A DNA stretch of 64,000 nucleotides, taken from contig NZ_CP170094.1 in NCBI RefSeq assembly GCF_042180575.1, forward strand, positions 2,356,001-2,420,000, written 5' to 3'. Made by a program: the position numbers and the translations under genes. The DNA comes from Bernardetia sp042180575 (GTDB taxonomy: Bacteria > Bacteroidota > Bacteroidia > Cytophagales > Bernardetiaceae). The first letter of the stretch is position 1. The number at the start of each line of letters is the position of its first letter. The notes under the pieces were generated by a model that had not been told where the DNA came from, made no database searches, and worked only from the letters and a program-made list of their open reading frames with translations. Shown here piece after piece: positions 24,183 to 32,881 of this stretch.

Positions 24183-26858
24183 ATGAAAGTTAAAAACAAC
24201 AAAAAAACAACCCACTCTCTATCAGACTATTGCAGTCTGTATATAGACAAATTTAATGCACATCAACTTACTCGTTCTTGGCAACGTAAAGCAGCTTTTG
24301 CAGCAGCTACAGCCACAGTAGCGACAGGAATGTTTTTAGGAAGCTCTTCAGCATCTATGGCACAAGATCGCTTTACATGTGAGCCTGCATTTAACCGTGT
24401 TCCTTCTGCTGTTCCTGTAACAAACCCAGGTGGTATTGTTCAAAATGGTGGAGAGGCTAGACCACACCTAGTAGATTATGATGGAGATGGAGACTTTGAC
24501 CTTTTAGTAGGTGAAAAGAAAGGTAATAACCTTAACTTTTATCAAAATACAGGCACGACGGCTACTCCAATATGGTCTGCCCCTCAAACAAATCCGAATG
24601 GATTAGCTATACCAGAATCAGGTACATCTCCTGCTTTTGTAGATATAGATGGGGATGGGGATATGGATGCTTTCTTGGGTACTGGTAAAGGTGGTGAAGG
24701 TCTTGCATTTTTAGAAAATATAGGAACAGCTACTGCTCCAAACTATGCTACACGTATAATAAATCCTTTCGGAATAAATGCAACTGGTGATTATTATGTC
24801 GTGCCAACTTTTGCAGATATAGACAATGATGGTGATTTTGATCTAATAACTGGTGAAGGTACAGGTAACTCTATTTTTTATCTTAATACAGGAACTGCTA
24901 CTGCTCCAGCTTTTGGACCTCGTCAAGTAAATCCTTTTGGTGGACTTGTAGATGTTGGGTTTAGTGCAGCAGCTTCTTTTGCTGACTTAGATAATGATGG
25001 TGACTTTGACTTAATGGTAGGTGAAGATAACGGTACTTTTAATTATTTTGAGAATAATGGTACTATTACAGCACCTAACTACCTTGCTCCTGTAGCTAAC
25101 CCATTTGACCTCACAGCAACAGATTATGCAGCACCTACATTTGCTGACCTAAATGGGGATGGTGATTTGGATATGTTTGTGGGAGATCAAGCAGGTAACT
25201 CTATCTATTTCGATAATGGAGGAACTGCTACTCAAGCAGATTTCTTAGTTCTTCCTTATGATTTATCATCGGTTAATTTGGGAGCAGATCCAGTATTAGT
25301 AGATATCGATGGAGACGGAGATAAAGATGCTTTTGTGGGTCGTCAATTAAACGCAGACTTAGTATTTGCAGAAAATATAGGTGATGCGCAGACACCTCTT
25401 TTCAATACAGCAACGATAGTCAATCCTTTTGGATTTATTGCATCTCCTGCTACTTATTCATCTCCTGCTTTTACAGATTTGGATAATGATGGTGATTATG
25501 ACTTAATTGTTACTAACAACACAGGAAATTTATTCTACTATCAAAATACAGGTACAAGTTCAGCAGCAATTTTTGCTGCACCAATTACAAATCCTTTTGG
25601 ACTAGTAGGTGCTAGTGCTGGTGGTTTTGCTTCTGTATCTTTTGTAGATATGGATAATGATGGAGATATGGATATTACAGTTGGTGGAGTTTCTGGAAAT
25701 ACCAGTTATTTTGAAAATACAGGAAATATCAATGCTCCAGCTTTTGCAGCTCCAGTTATAAATCCATTTGGTCTAGTTGCTGTAGATGCTTACTCATCTC
25801 CTGAATTCGTAGATATGGATGGTGACGGTGATGTAGATGCATTTATAGGAAGTGGAACATCTTTATTCTTTTTTGCTAATAATGGTACTAGACAAGTTCC
25901 TGCTTTTGCTGCACCACAAGAAGTCCCACTTTTCGGACTTTCAGGCTTAAGTGGAGCTGGCTTTGTATTTAATCGTCCTCACCTTACTGACATAAATGGA
26001 GATAACTCTATCGATTTATTGGTTGGGCGATTTACTGGTTCAATTCTAGCTTTCGAAAATGCAAAAATACTTCCTTCATTATCTCCTACTATTTCTAATG
26101 AAACAACAGATTGTGATACTAATTTACTCAAAGCAGGTTTAAGCCATGCTTCAACTGGAACAATCGTATCTTGGTATGATAATGCAAATGGTGCTTTGGT
26201 AGGTACAGGTACTACTTTTAATCCTGAAACTGCTCCTAATGCTTCAGGTGAATATTTTCTTAGAGCTTCTACCTCAGAAGGTTGTCAAGCAACTGCCAAT
26301 TTATCGGCTGTGCAAACTATTGCACCACTAGATATTACTCTTTCAGGAGAAAGTGGTTATAATGTAGCAACCCTAAATTGGGAGTTAAGCTGTGAAAGAC
26401 CAGTTCTAGAATATGAAGTATATGGAGACCCAGGACAATTTGGTACTTATTTCCTTTTTGGATTTAGTTCAACTACTAGCTTTGAAGCTGTAGGTCTATT
26501 GAATGGAGAAAAAGTGGACTTTAGAGTTCGTCCAGTGTATGGAAGTGGAAATTATGGTATGTATTCTAATATCGTAACTGTTAAGCCTTCAATCGTATTG
26601 GGAGAAGAGGATAACAAGAAAGCAGGTTTTGCATTCTTCCCTAATCCAAACAATGGAGAATTCAATCTTAGACTACAAGATGGTTCTAATTCTGCAACTG
26701 TAAACGTAACAAGTCTTTCTGGACAAAGAGTCTATACAACTACCTTGAATGCTACTCAAACTTCTATTAATTTAGGAAATATAGCTTCTGGTATGTATAT
26801 CGTTCGTGTAGAAACAAATCAAGGCACGTATCAACAAAAAGTAAGCGTTGTACGCTAA
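24183..26858 (+). CDS. VCBS/FG-GAP repeat protein with type IX sorting domain
   Basis: An 891-residue secreted protein. An unusually long basic N-region (about 38 residues) precedes the hydrophobic signal core and cleavage after SMAQ. Ten repeats of about 56-60 residues follow (about 97-610), each with a calcium-type D-x-D-x-D-G-D-x-D motif such as DYDGDGDFD. Next come an Ig-like segment (about 640-710), a FN3-like segment and a C-terminal sorting domain (FFPNPNNGEFNLRL .. SGMYIVRVETNQGTYQQKV) for export and anchoring by the type IX system. Repeats of this kind form beta-propellers and serve adhesion or recognition. It lies in a run of secreted-protein genes. Confidence 0.88.
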   Translation: MKVKNNKKTTHSLSDYCSLYIDKFNAHQLTRSWQRKAAFAAATATVATGMFLGSSSASMAQDRFTCEPAFNRVPSAVPVTNPGGIVQNGGEARPHLVDYDGDGDFDLLVGEKKGNNLNFYQNTGTTATPIWSAPQTNPNGLAIPESGTSPAFVDIDGDGDMDAFLGTGKGGEGLAFLENIGTATAPNYATRIINPFGINATGDYYVVPTFADIDNDGDFDLITGEGTGNSIFYLNTGTATAPAFGPRQVNPFGGLVDVGFSAAASFADLDNDGDFDLMVGEDNGTFNYFENNGTITAPNYLAPVANPFDLTATDYAAPTFADLNGDGDLDMFVGDQAGNSIYFDNGGTATQADFLVLPYDLSSVNLGADPVLVDIDGDGDKDAFVGRQLNADLVFAENIGDAQTPLFNTATIVNPFGFIASPATYSSPAFTDLDNDGDYDLIVTNNTGNLFYYQNTGTSSAAIFAAPITNPFGLVGASAGGFASVSFVDMDNDGDMDITVGGVSGNTSYFENTGNINAPAFAAPVINPFGLVAVDAYSSPEFVDMDGDGDVDAFIGSGTSLFFFANNGTRQVPAFAAPQEVPLFGLSGLSGAGFVFNRPHLTDINGDNSIDLLVGRFTGSILAFENAKILPSLSPTISNETTDCDTNLLKAGLSHASTGTIVSWYDNANGALVGTGTTFNPETAPNASGEYFLRASTSEGCQATANLSAVQTIAPLDITLSGESGYNVATLNWELSCERPVLEYEVYGDPGQFGTYFLFGFSSTTSFEAVGLLNGEKVDFRVRPVYGSGNYGMYSNIVTVKPSIVLGEEDNKKAGFAFFPNPNNGEFNLRLQDGSNSATVNVTSLSGQRVYTTTLNATQTSINLGNIASGMYIVRVETNQGTYQQKVSVVR

Positions 26859-26864
26859 TTAATT

Positions 26865-26900
26865 AAAGTAGAGTTATATTATTACAATTAACTCTACTTT
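26865..26900 (+). terminator. hairpin after the VCBS-repeat gene
   Basis: AAAGTAGAGTT (26865-26875) pairs perfectly with AACTCTACTTT (26890-26900). The T-tail is short (TTTGAT), so it is a plausible but not strong terminator. Confidence 0.6.
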
Positions 26901-26926
26901 GATAAATCTTCTATTATATAATTTTC

Positions 26927-26948
26927 AATACAACATTTTAGTTGTATT
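26927..26948 (+). repeat. small hairpin in the leader of the lipocalin-like gene
   Basis: AATACAAC (26927-26934) and GTTGTATT (26941-26948) form a perfect eight-pair stem around ATTTTA, 30 bases before the start codon at 26979. It may affect message stability. Confidence 0.4.
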
Positions 26949-26978
26949 CTTAATCTCAAACTCAAAATACGAATTTAT

Positions 26979-27398
26979 ATGAAATTTAATTATGTGCGTA
27001 TAGTTGCCCTTTTTATCTTATTGGTAAGTGTGGGAGTATTTACATCTTGTTCTAGTCTCAATGATACCGATGGTGACAATACAGATACGGTTTATGTAGG
27101 TAATTGGAAGTTAGTAAAAGCTACTTTCACAGGTGAAGTTGCAGATCCTTCTGAATTTGCTGGATTTTCTCTTGCTTTAAATTCAGAAGGAACTTATGTA
27201 TTAACAAATCCAACAGCTTTTTCTAGTCCTACAGGAGTAGCTGGTACTTATACTTCTACTGGTCAATTCTTAATATTTGATGGAAATGTAGAAATTAATG
27301 TTACTAGTATTGATGGAAATACAATGGTTTGGGAATGGCAAGTATCTAAACCAGGTAAAATAACAGCTACTTATCGTTATACTTTTGAAAAAATATAA
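26979..27398 (+). CDS. lipocalin-like lipoprotein (139 aa)
   Basis: The lipobox (FTSC) puts the lipidated Cys near 24. The mature part begins with an acidic stretch (DTDGDNTDT), then a small beta-barrel-like domain with the lipocalin-type opening VGNWKLVKATF and closing TATYRYTFEKI. It resembles the short lipocalin-like proteins common in Bacteroidota. The ligand is unknown. A strong terminator follows. Confidence 0.65.
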   Translation: MKFNYVRIVALFILLVSVGVFTSCSSLNDTDGDNTDTVYVGNWKLVKATFTGEVADPSEFAGFSLALNSEGTYVLTNPTAFSSPTGVAGTYTSTGQFLIFDGNVEINVTSIDGNTMVWEWQVSKPGKITATYRYTFEKI

Positions 27399-27434
27399 GT
27401 TTACTTATTCCAAATAAATTTATATCCTCAATCA

Positions 27435-27468
27435 ACACCTTTTCAAAAAATGAAAAGGTGTTTTTTTT
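27435..27468 (+). terminator. intrinsic terminator after the lipocalin-like gene
   Basis: ACACCTTTTCA (27435-27445) pairs with TGAAAAGGTGT (27451-27461), followed by a run of eight T. Confidence 0.9.
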
Positions 27469-27516
27469 ATGTGTATTCTTTGATTACTTTGATATGGAGA
27501 TATTCTAAAAAACTTG

Positions 27517-27524
27517 TATATTTG
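27517..27524 (+). promoter_or_regulatory. -7 box upstream of the 130-aa secreted protein
   Basis: TATATTTG matches TAnnTTTG. The nearest upstream TTG is farther than usual, so the -33 box is not convincing. It lies 65 bases before the ATG at 27589. Confidence 0.45.
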
Positions 27525-27588
27525 CAAAGATATAATCTAATATATCTCATACGTATTCTCAACTTCTCATTCTTATTTTAATATTAAC

Positions 27589-27981
27589 ATGAAGAATCTA
27601 TTCATTTTTTCTCTTGGATTATTTGTTACACTTTTTGTATCGATGAATAATTTATTTGCTCAAACCTTGCCATCTGCACAAGTAACTTCTGAATTGTATA
27701 TCACATTGGATTATACAGCTCCTTCAAATACTAAAGTATTTGAAGCTGATCTAACAGAATTTAACTTCCAAAGTATTGAAGCTGCTAATCGCTTTTTTTC
27801 TTTCTTTAATGACCCTAGTGTTACTTTTGAAACTAACATAGCTACACAAAAAGTAGTCATCACTCTTGTTTCCTCTACTGACCGTCAGAGCTGGACAATG
27901 ACAGAATGGCAAACTTATTTGAAAAATAAAATTGTAGAACAACGCAATCAATTAGGATTTGTAGATTTTACAACTAGATAA
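27589..27981 (+). CDS. secreted protein of unknown function (130 aa)
   Basis: A signal peptide (hydrophobic core, cleavage after LFAQ near 25) is followed by about 105 residues of mixed alpha/beta sequence with two similar-length halves. No catalytic motif or sorting domain is seen. It starts a transcript that probably continues into the next type IX cargo gene 52 bases downstream. Confidence 0.65.
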   Translation: MKNLFIFSLGLFVTLFVSMNNLFAQTLPSAQVTSELYITLDYTAPSNTKVFEADLTEFNFQSIEAANRFFSFFNDPSVTFETNIATQKVVITLVSSTDRQSWTMTEWQTYLKNKIVEQRNQLGFVDFTTR

Positions 27982-28033
27982 TTCTACTCCTTTCTAAAAA
28001 AATTTTAACCCTAATTTTATAAAAAATAAAATA

Positions 28034-29419
28034 ATGAAAAAACAATTTTATTCAACTCTATTTTTTGCTATACTTCTAATCTTTAGCACAACAAATTTAT
28101 ATGCACAAGGTACTTCATGTGCAACAGCAACTCCATTTTGTACTAGTGTACCAATAGCTTACCCAGCAGGTTCTGGTGGTGGTATAGTTGCACCTGCAGG
28201 TCCTAACTATGGATGTATTTCTTCTGGACGCAATAACCCAGCTTGGTTCTATCTGCAAATAGATAATCCAGGTGTTATAGAAATGGCTTTAAACATGAGC
28301 AATCCACTAGATTTGGATTTTGCTGTTTGGGGACCCTTTGCTCCAAGTAGCAACCTAACAGCTATCTGTAATCAAATTTCTTCAGGAACAGTAGCTCCTT
28401 CAGATTGTAGTTTTGCTGGTGGAACAGCAGCAGAAACACCTCAAGTAACTGGTACTACAGGTCAAATTTTTGTACTCATAATTACTAACTTTAGTAACCG
28501 TCCTACAGATGTTACAATTTCTCAGATTAGTGGTGCAGGAACAACAAGTTGTAATATTGTATGTAATGTAGATGCTGGTAATTATCGTACTGCTTGTGCA
28601 ACAGATACACTTATCGCTGATGTAGGTGGAGATGCTACTGATTGGAACTTCCAATGGTTTGAGAATGGCTCTGCTGTAGCAGGTGCTACTCAACAAGAAT
28701 TTATTACAGATTTTGGCTATCCTACTGCTCCAAATCGCAGTGCAGAAGTTTTATACCGTGTAGTTGCTACTAATCCAAACTTTGGCTGTACTGTTGAAGA
28801 TACAGTAAGTATCAGTTATCAAAATAAAAGAGCTTGTGGAATATTACCTGAATACCAACCTGTACTATCAGGAACTGCCTCTTATTCAAAAGTAGATCTA
28901 CAATGGAATGCCCCACAAGGACAAGCAGCAGAAGAAATATCTGAGTTTGAAGTATATATGACTGATGATGGAGGTGAAACATATACTCTTTTGACAATTA
29001 CTGACCGAACTACACTTCAAGTAGATTTAATCAATGGTAGAAATTATGGATTCAGAGTACGTGGTATTTATGTAATACAAAGTGGAAATAATTATGAAAC
29101 TAGTCCTTATTCAAATGTAGTTTACCTCAAACCTTCTATTGTATTAGGAGAAAATGATAAAAGTAATTCTGCTTTAAAATTATTCCCTAACCCATCAAAC
29201 GGAAACTTTACGATTCAATTCAATGATTTTGATGCTGAAGAAGGAACTCTAAATATTGTAGACTTGACAGGAAAAGTTATTTTTACTAAAGAGTTGAAAA
29301 ATATCAATAATAAGTCAGAAGAGCAATTAGAACTTCCAAATGTTGATAATGGTATTTATATCATTCAAGTACAGACTCAAAAAGGTGTATACCAACAAAA
29401 AGTCATGGTGGTAAAATAA
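28034..29419 (+). CDS. type IX secreted protein with PPC-like and FN3-like domains
   Basis: 461 residues. The signal peptide is cleaved after LYAQ. The N-terminal domain (about 25-180) opens with SCATATPFCTS and contains NPAWFYLQIDNPG and DLDFAVWGPF, a Bacteroidota PPC/CUB-like beta-sandwich pattern. An Ig-like Cys-containing segment (about 180-265) and an FN3-like domain (about 275-380) follow. The last 80 residues are a type IX sorting domain (LKLFPNPSNGNFTIQF .. NGIYIIQVQTQKGVYQQKV). The role of the cargo is unknown; adhesion or binding is likely. Confidence 0.85.
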   Translation: MKKQFYSTLFFAILLIFSTTNLYAQGTSCATATPFCTSVPIAYPAGSGGGIVAPAGPNYGCISSGRNNPAWFYLQIDNPGVIEMALNMSNPLDLDFAVWGPFAPSSNLTAICNQISSGTVAPSDCSFAGGTAAETPQVTGTTGQIFVLIITNFSNRPTDVTISQISGAGTTSCNIVCNVDAGNYRTACATDTLIADVGGDATDWNFQWFENGSAVAGATQQEFITDFGYPTAPNRSAEVLYRVVATNPNFGCTVEDTVSISYQNKRACGILPEYQPVLSGTASYSKVDLQWNAPQGQAAEEISEFEVYMTDDGGETYTLLTITDRTTLQVDLINGRNYGFRVRGIYVIQSGNNYETSPYSNVVYLKPSIVLGENDKSNSALKLFPNPSNGNFTIQFNDFDAEEGTLNIVDLTGKVIFTKELKNINNKSEEQLELPNVDNGIYIIQVQTQKGVYQQKVMVVK

Positions 29420-29448
29420 ATTCTAATTTTAGAATCTAGTTTTTTTAT

Positions 29449-29484
29449 AAAAAAGTCTATTCCAAAATGGAGTAGGCTTTTTTT
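29449..29484 (+). terminator. intrinsic terminator after the type IX cargo gene
   Basis: AAAAAAGTCTATTCC (29449-29463) pairs with GGAGTAGGCTTTTTT (29469-29484) through several G-T pairs, giving a stem of about 15 ending in a T-run. Confidence 0.75.
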
Positions 29485-29549
29485 ATGAAAGTAATTTTGT
29501 AGTTTTAACTTAAAATATACACACAACACATAAAATAAATTTCAAAACA

Positions 29550-30227
29550 ATGGCAACAGAAAAAAGTAGTATCTTCGATATGATTGGTCCTATTATGATT
29601 GGTCCTTCTAGTTCGCATACAGCAGGTGTAGTTCGTCTAGGGCTTGCAGCCATCGATATTTTAGGAGCTATTCCAGAAGAAGTCGAAATTATTTTTTATA
29701 ATTCTTTTGCTCGTACTTATGAAGGACACGGAAGTGATAGGGCAATTATTGCAGGTCTTTTAGGTTTTGCAACTGATGATATTCGTATCAAAACTTCTTT
29801 TGATGAAGCGAAAAAAAATAATTTAAAATATACATTTCGTTCTATTGGAAATGCTTCTATCTTTCATCCAAATTCTATTCGTTTAAAACTCAAAAAAGGA
29901 GAGCGAAATATAGAAATATTGGGAATAAGTAGGGGAGGAGGATTAATAGAAATTGAAGAAGTAAATGGATATGAGGCTGGATTTACAACAGGACTCTTTA
30001 CAATTCTTGTTTTTGCAGAAGATAGAACAGGCAGTATTGCCTTTATTTCAAATATTCTTGCCAATGATGAATGTAATATTGCTACAATGAACGTTAGTAG
30101 AAAAGGAAAACGGGGGATTGCTTGTCTAGTCATTGAAATTGATTCAGAACTTCGCCCTCTGTCATTGGAATACTTACGAAGTTTGCACTGGGTAAAAGAA
30201 GTAATTTATATGCTCCCCATAGAATAA
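29550..30227 (+). CDS. sdaAB: L-serine dehydratase, beta subunit (iron-sulfur type)
   Basis: 225 residues. The N-terminal domain has the family block GPIMIGPSSSHTAGVVRLG and the FARTYEGHGSDRAI sequence that contributes to the serine site. The C-terminal part (about 145-225) is an ACT-like regulatory domain (TILVFAEDRTGSIAFI). The beta subunit partners with the alpha subunit, which carries the Fe-S cluster, to turn L-serine into pyruvate and ammonia. The alpha gene is not in this neighbourhood. The downstream DUF4403 gene starts 20 bases later. Confidence 0.9.
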   Translation: MATEKSSIFDMIGPIMIGPSSSHTAGVVRLGLAAIDILGAIPEEVEIIFYNSFARTYEGHGSDRAIIAGLLGFATDDIRIKTSFDEAKKNNLKYTFRSIGNASIFHPNSIRLKLKKGERNIEILGISRGGGLIEIEEVNGYEAGFTTGLFTILVFAEDRTGSIAFISNILANDECNIATMNVSRKGKRGIACLVIEIDSELRPLSLEYLRSLHWVKEVIYMLPIE

Positions 30228-30247
30228 TTATTAATCCTAAATAAATA

Positions 30248-31717
30248 ATGACATTTAGATTTTATTTTCTATCAAAAAACCAAAATCAATACTCTTTATT
30301 GATGCTCTTTTTTGTGTTGCTTTTGGTTTTTGGTTTATATTCCTGTAAAGAAAAAAGTAAAAATACTTCGCCCGAAATTCTTCCTTTTGATAAAGCCTTA
30401 ACACATCAAATTTCATTTTTAGAAGTTCCGATTGCTTTTAAAGTCGAACAAATAGAAGACAAAATAAATGAAGCCATAAAAGGAACACTCTATGCAGACC
30501 AAAGTTTTGAAGATAAAAAAGGAGATGGAATAAAAATAAGAATCAAAAAAGTAGAGAAAATCCACGTTGTGGTCAAAGATAACTTTATGTATTATTCTGT
30601 TCCTCTTCATATTTGGGCTTCAAAGCGTGTTTTGAAAGTAAAATTATTTGGTAAGAAAAAAGAAACCACCAAAGAAATCGATTTTTCATTACGTCTTAAA
30701 TTTCGTTCAGAAATAAATCTTAATAAAAACTGGAAATTAGAAACGCAAACCACCTATACAGGCATAGAATGGATAAAAAAACCAAAAATTAAAGTATTAG
30801 GAATTAATTTTAACTTAGCAGGACTTTTAGAAAATCAATTACTACAAAAAAAAGATGACTTAGAAAGAGTAATTGATAAAGCTGCTTCCAATCTAAAAGT
30901 AATAGAAAAAGAAGTCAGTAAAATTTGGACAAAAATTCAAGAACCTATCTTAATAGAAAAAAAAGTAACTAACGGAACATGGCTTTTGGCAGAACCCATA
31001 CAAATTGAAGCCAGTAAAATAGAAGGAAAAAACAAACAGTTATTCATTACTACTCGTCTAAAAACTCTTTTGCGAACTGTTGTAGCCAATAAAAAAGGAG
31101 AAAAACCAAAAGTAGCCTTTAAAGATTTACCTCTCTTAAAACAAAACAACTCTCTTTCTTATAAAAATAATGACTTTGAGTTGCATCTAAAAGGAGAATT
31201 ACCTTATAAAGCTGTCAATGATTTATTAGATAAAAAAATAAAAGATACCGTTTTGGTTATTCCAAATACAGATTATAAAATCAAAATTACAGATGCTGAA
31301 GTTTTTGGAAGTGGAAAGAAACTTTTTATGAAACTTAATGTAACAGGCGATGTAAATAGCACCATTTATTTGAGTGGAACACCTCGTTTTGATTCGTTGA
31401 ACACCTCTCTACATTTTGATAATTTTGATTATGACTTGCAGAGTGAAGAATATTTATTGTCTGCTGCTGATTGGATGCTCAAAGGAACTGTTAAAGAAGA
31501 AATACAAAAATTATTAATTCTACCTTTAGATGATTATGTCAAAAAGTTGCCAGATATTATTCAAACAGCCCTTTCAAAAGGCAAGACAGGAAAAACAGCT
31601 TTATTTGATTTAAAAGATTTTAAACTTTCGCCTCGTTTTATTCAGATTGACAAAGACCACGTTCGTATCTATGTAAAAGCTACTGGAAAAGTAGGCATCG
31701 AAATTATTAAATTATAA
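30248..31717 (+). CDS. DUF4403 family lipoprotein
   Basis: A 489-residue lipoprotein: an extended N-terminal region, a membrane-spanning signal core (about 19-33) and a lipobox ending YSC (Cys35). The mature domain begins with repeated beta-strand-rich units (ISFLEVPIAFKVEQIEDKIN, YYSVPLHIWASKRV) and resembles the DUF4403 family of outer-membrane-associated proteins with a tubular lipid-binding-like fold. It likely sits in the outer membrane facing the periplasm. An alternative start nearer the hydrophobic segment is possible. Confidence 0.7.
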   Translation: MTFRFYFLSKNQNQYSLLMLFFVLLLVFGLYSCKEKSKNTSPEILPFDKALTHQISFLEVPIAFKVEQIEDKINEAIKGTLYADQSFEDKKGDGIKIRIKKVEKIHVVVKDNFMYYSVPLHIWASKRVLKVKLFGKKKETTKEIDFSLRLKFRSEINLNKNWKLETQTTYTGIEWIKKPKIKVLGINFNLAGLLENQLLQKKDDLERVIDKAASNLKVIEKEVSKIWTKIQEPILIEKKVTNGTWLLAEPIQIEASKIEGKNKQLFITTRLKTLLRTVVANKKGEKPKVAFKDLPLLKQNNSLSYKNNDFELHLKGELPYKAVNDLLDKKIKDTVLVIPNTDYKIKITDAEVFGSGKKLFMKLNVTGDVNSTIYLSGTPRFDSLNTSLHFDNFDYDLQSEEYLLSAADWMLKGTVKEEIQKLLILPLDDYVKKLPDIIQTALSKGKTGKTALFDLKDFKLSPRFIQIDKDHVRIYVKATGKVGIEIIKL

Positions 31718-31724
31718 ACGTAGC

Positions 31725-31744
31725 CGATACCTTCCAAGGTGTCG
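31725..31744 (+). repeat. short palindrome before the mini sorting-domain gene
   Basis: CGATACCTT and AAGGTGTCG are near-perfect inverse copies separated by CC, seven bases before the ATG at 31752. It could be a small repetitive palindrome or a translation-control hairpin. Confidence 0.4.
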
Positions 31745-31751
31745 TAAAAAA

Positions 31752-32150
31752 ATGCAAATGAAAAAATTATTTATTCTAACATTATTAGTAATGATTTATT
31801 TCCCTGTTTACTCACAATTTACAGGAGGCACAGGAGGAGGATCTGACAAAGCACAAATCAGAACACGAACAATTTTATCCCTAGAAAATGAACAAAAAAA
31901 AGTATTTTTTGAAAATGTAAAAATTGTTTCTCAATCTAATTCATTTTCAATAGAATGGAATGATAAAATTACTTTACAACAAATAGAAATTATTGATATT
32001 TTAGGACGAGTACAAAAGACAGTTTCTATTTCAGAATCTCAAAAAGCTATTTCTTTTTCTTTTGATGAAACAAATAAAGCAAGAGGAATTTATTTTGTTC
32101 GTTTTAGAGATGATAAATACAGATTTTTTAGTAAGAAGGTAGTTTATTAA
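31752..32150 (+). CDS. miniature secreted protein resembling a lone sorting domain (132 aa)
   Basis: A signal peptide (cleavage after VYSQ near 22) and a short Gly/Thr-rich segment lead into about 80 residues that resemble a type IX sorting domain: IEIIDILGRVQKTVSI, then ARGIYFVRFRD and the final KKVVY. No cargo domain is left between signal and sorting domain. It may be a small secreted peptide or the stub of a lost cargo gene. Its stop codon is only 11 bases from the convergent response-regulator gene. Confidence 0.65.
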   Translation: MQMKKLFILTLLVMIYFPVYSQFTGGTGGGSDKAQIRTRTILSLENEQKKVFFENVKIVSQSNSFSIEWNDKITLQQIEIIDILGRVQKTVSISESQKAISFSFDETNKARGIYFVRFRDDKYRFFSKKVVY

Positions 32151-32161
32151 ATCAAAACATA

Positions 32162-32881
32162 TCAACTAGATAATACTTTTTCTACCTTCATTTTGTAATT
32201 TTCTCCTATAGGAATTTCGATTTTATCTATCTCAACATCTTGTTTAGTATAGGCTGTTATTTTGGTTATGTTTATAATGTAAGAACGATGGATACGCAAA
32301 AAACGATTATCTAATAATTTCTCAAACGATGAAATACCTTGTTTTATAATATGCGTTTTTATAGATGTTTCTATCTTGATATAATTTTTCAAGCTTTCTA
32401 TATAAAGAATATCATCAAAAAGTATCTTGACCTTTTTTCTATACTCGTTAACAAAAATATACTCTCTTTTTATTTTCTGTTCTGATTCTAAATTACTTTG
32501 AATAGTACTTGATACAGAAGTATTATTGCTCTGTATGAGTAAAAACTTTTCGATAGCTTTAAAAAAACGACCAAAGGAAATTGGCTTTAGTAAATAATCT
32601 AACGCATTTAATTCAAAACCATCAATAGCATAATCACGATGAGCAGTAGTGAAGATAACTTTGGGCTTAGAGATTAGGTTTTTATAAAACTCCATTCCAT
32701 TAAGAACAGGCATTTCTATATCCAAAAATAATAAATCAATTTGCTCTTCATTCATTACTTTACTAGCTTCGATAGCACTTTGGCAAGAAGCTATAATTTC
32801 AAAATCATCTAATTTACTCAAATGATTTTTGATAAGATTTCTTGCTAATTCTTCATCATCTATAATCAGACATTTGTACAT
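32162..32881 (-). CDS. LytTR-family response regulator
   Basis: 239 residues. The receiver domain (1-120) has the phosphorylation site Asp54 (LFLDIEMP), the acidic pair DDE at 8-10 and the conserved TTAHRDYAID block. The C-terminal LytTR DNA-binding domain (about 137-237) contains the EYIFVNEYRKK and FLRIHRSYIINI motifs. It is translated right behind the histidine kinase gene (stop TAA directly next to ATG), so the two are coupled. Likely targets include the divergent DUF5916 gene. Confidence 0.93.
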   Translation of the reverse strand: MYKCLIIDDEELARNLIKNHLSKLDDFEIIASCQSAIEASKVMNEEQIDLLFLDIEMPVLNGMEFYKNLISKPKVIFTTAHRDYAIDGFELNALDYLLKPISFGRFFKAIEKFLLIQSNNTSVSSTIQSNLESEQKIKREYIFVNEYRKKVKILFDDILYIESLKNYIKIETSIKTHIIKQGISSFEKLLDNRFLRIHRSYIINITKITAYTKQDVEIDKIEIPIGENYKMKVEKVLSS

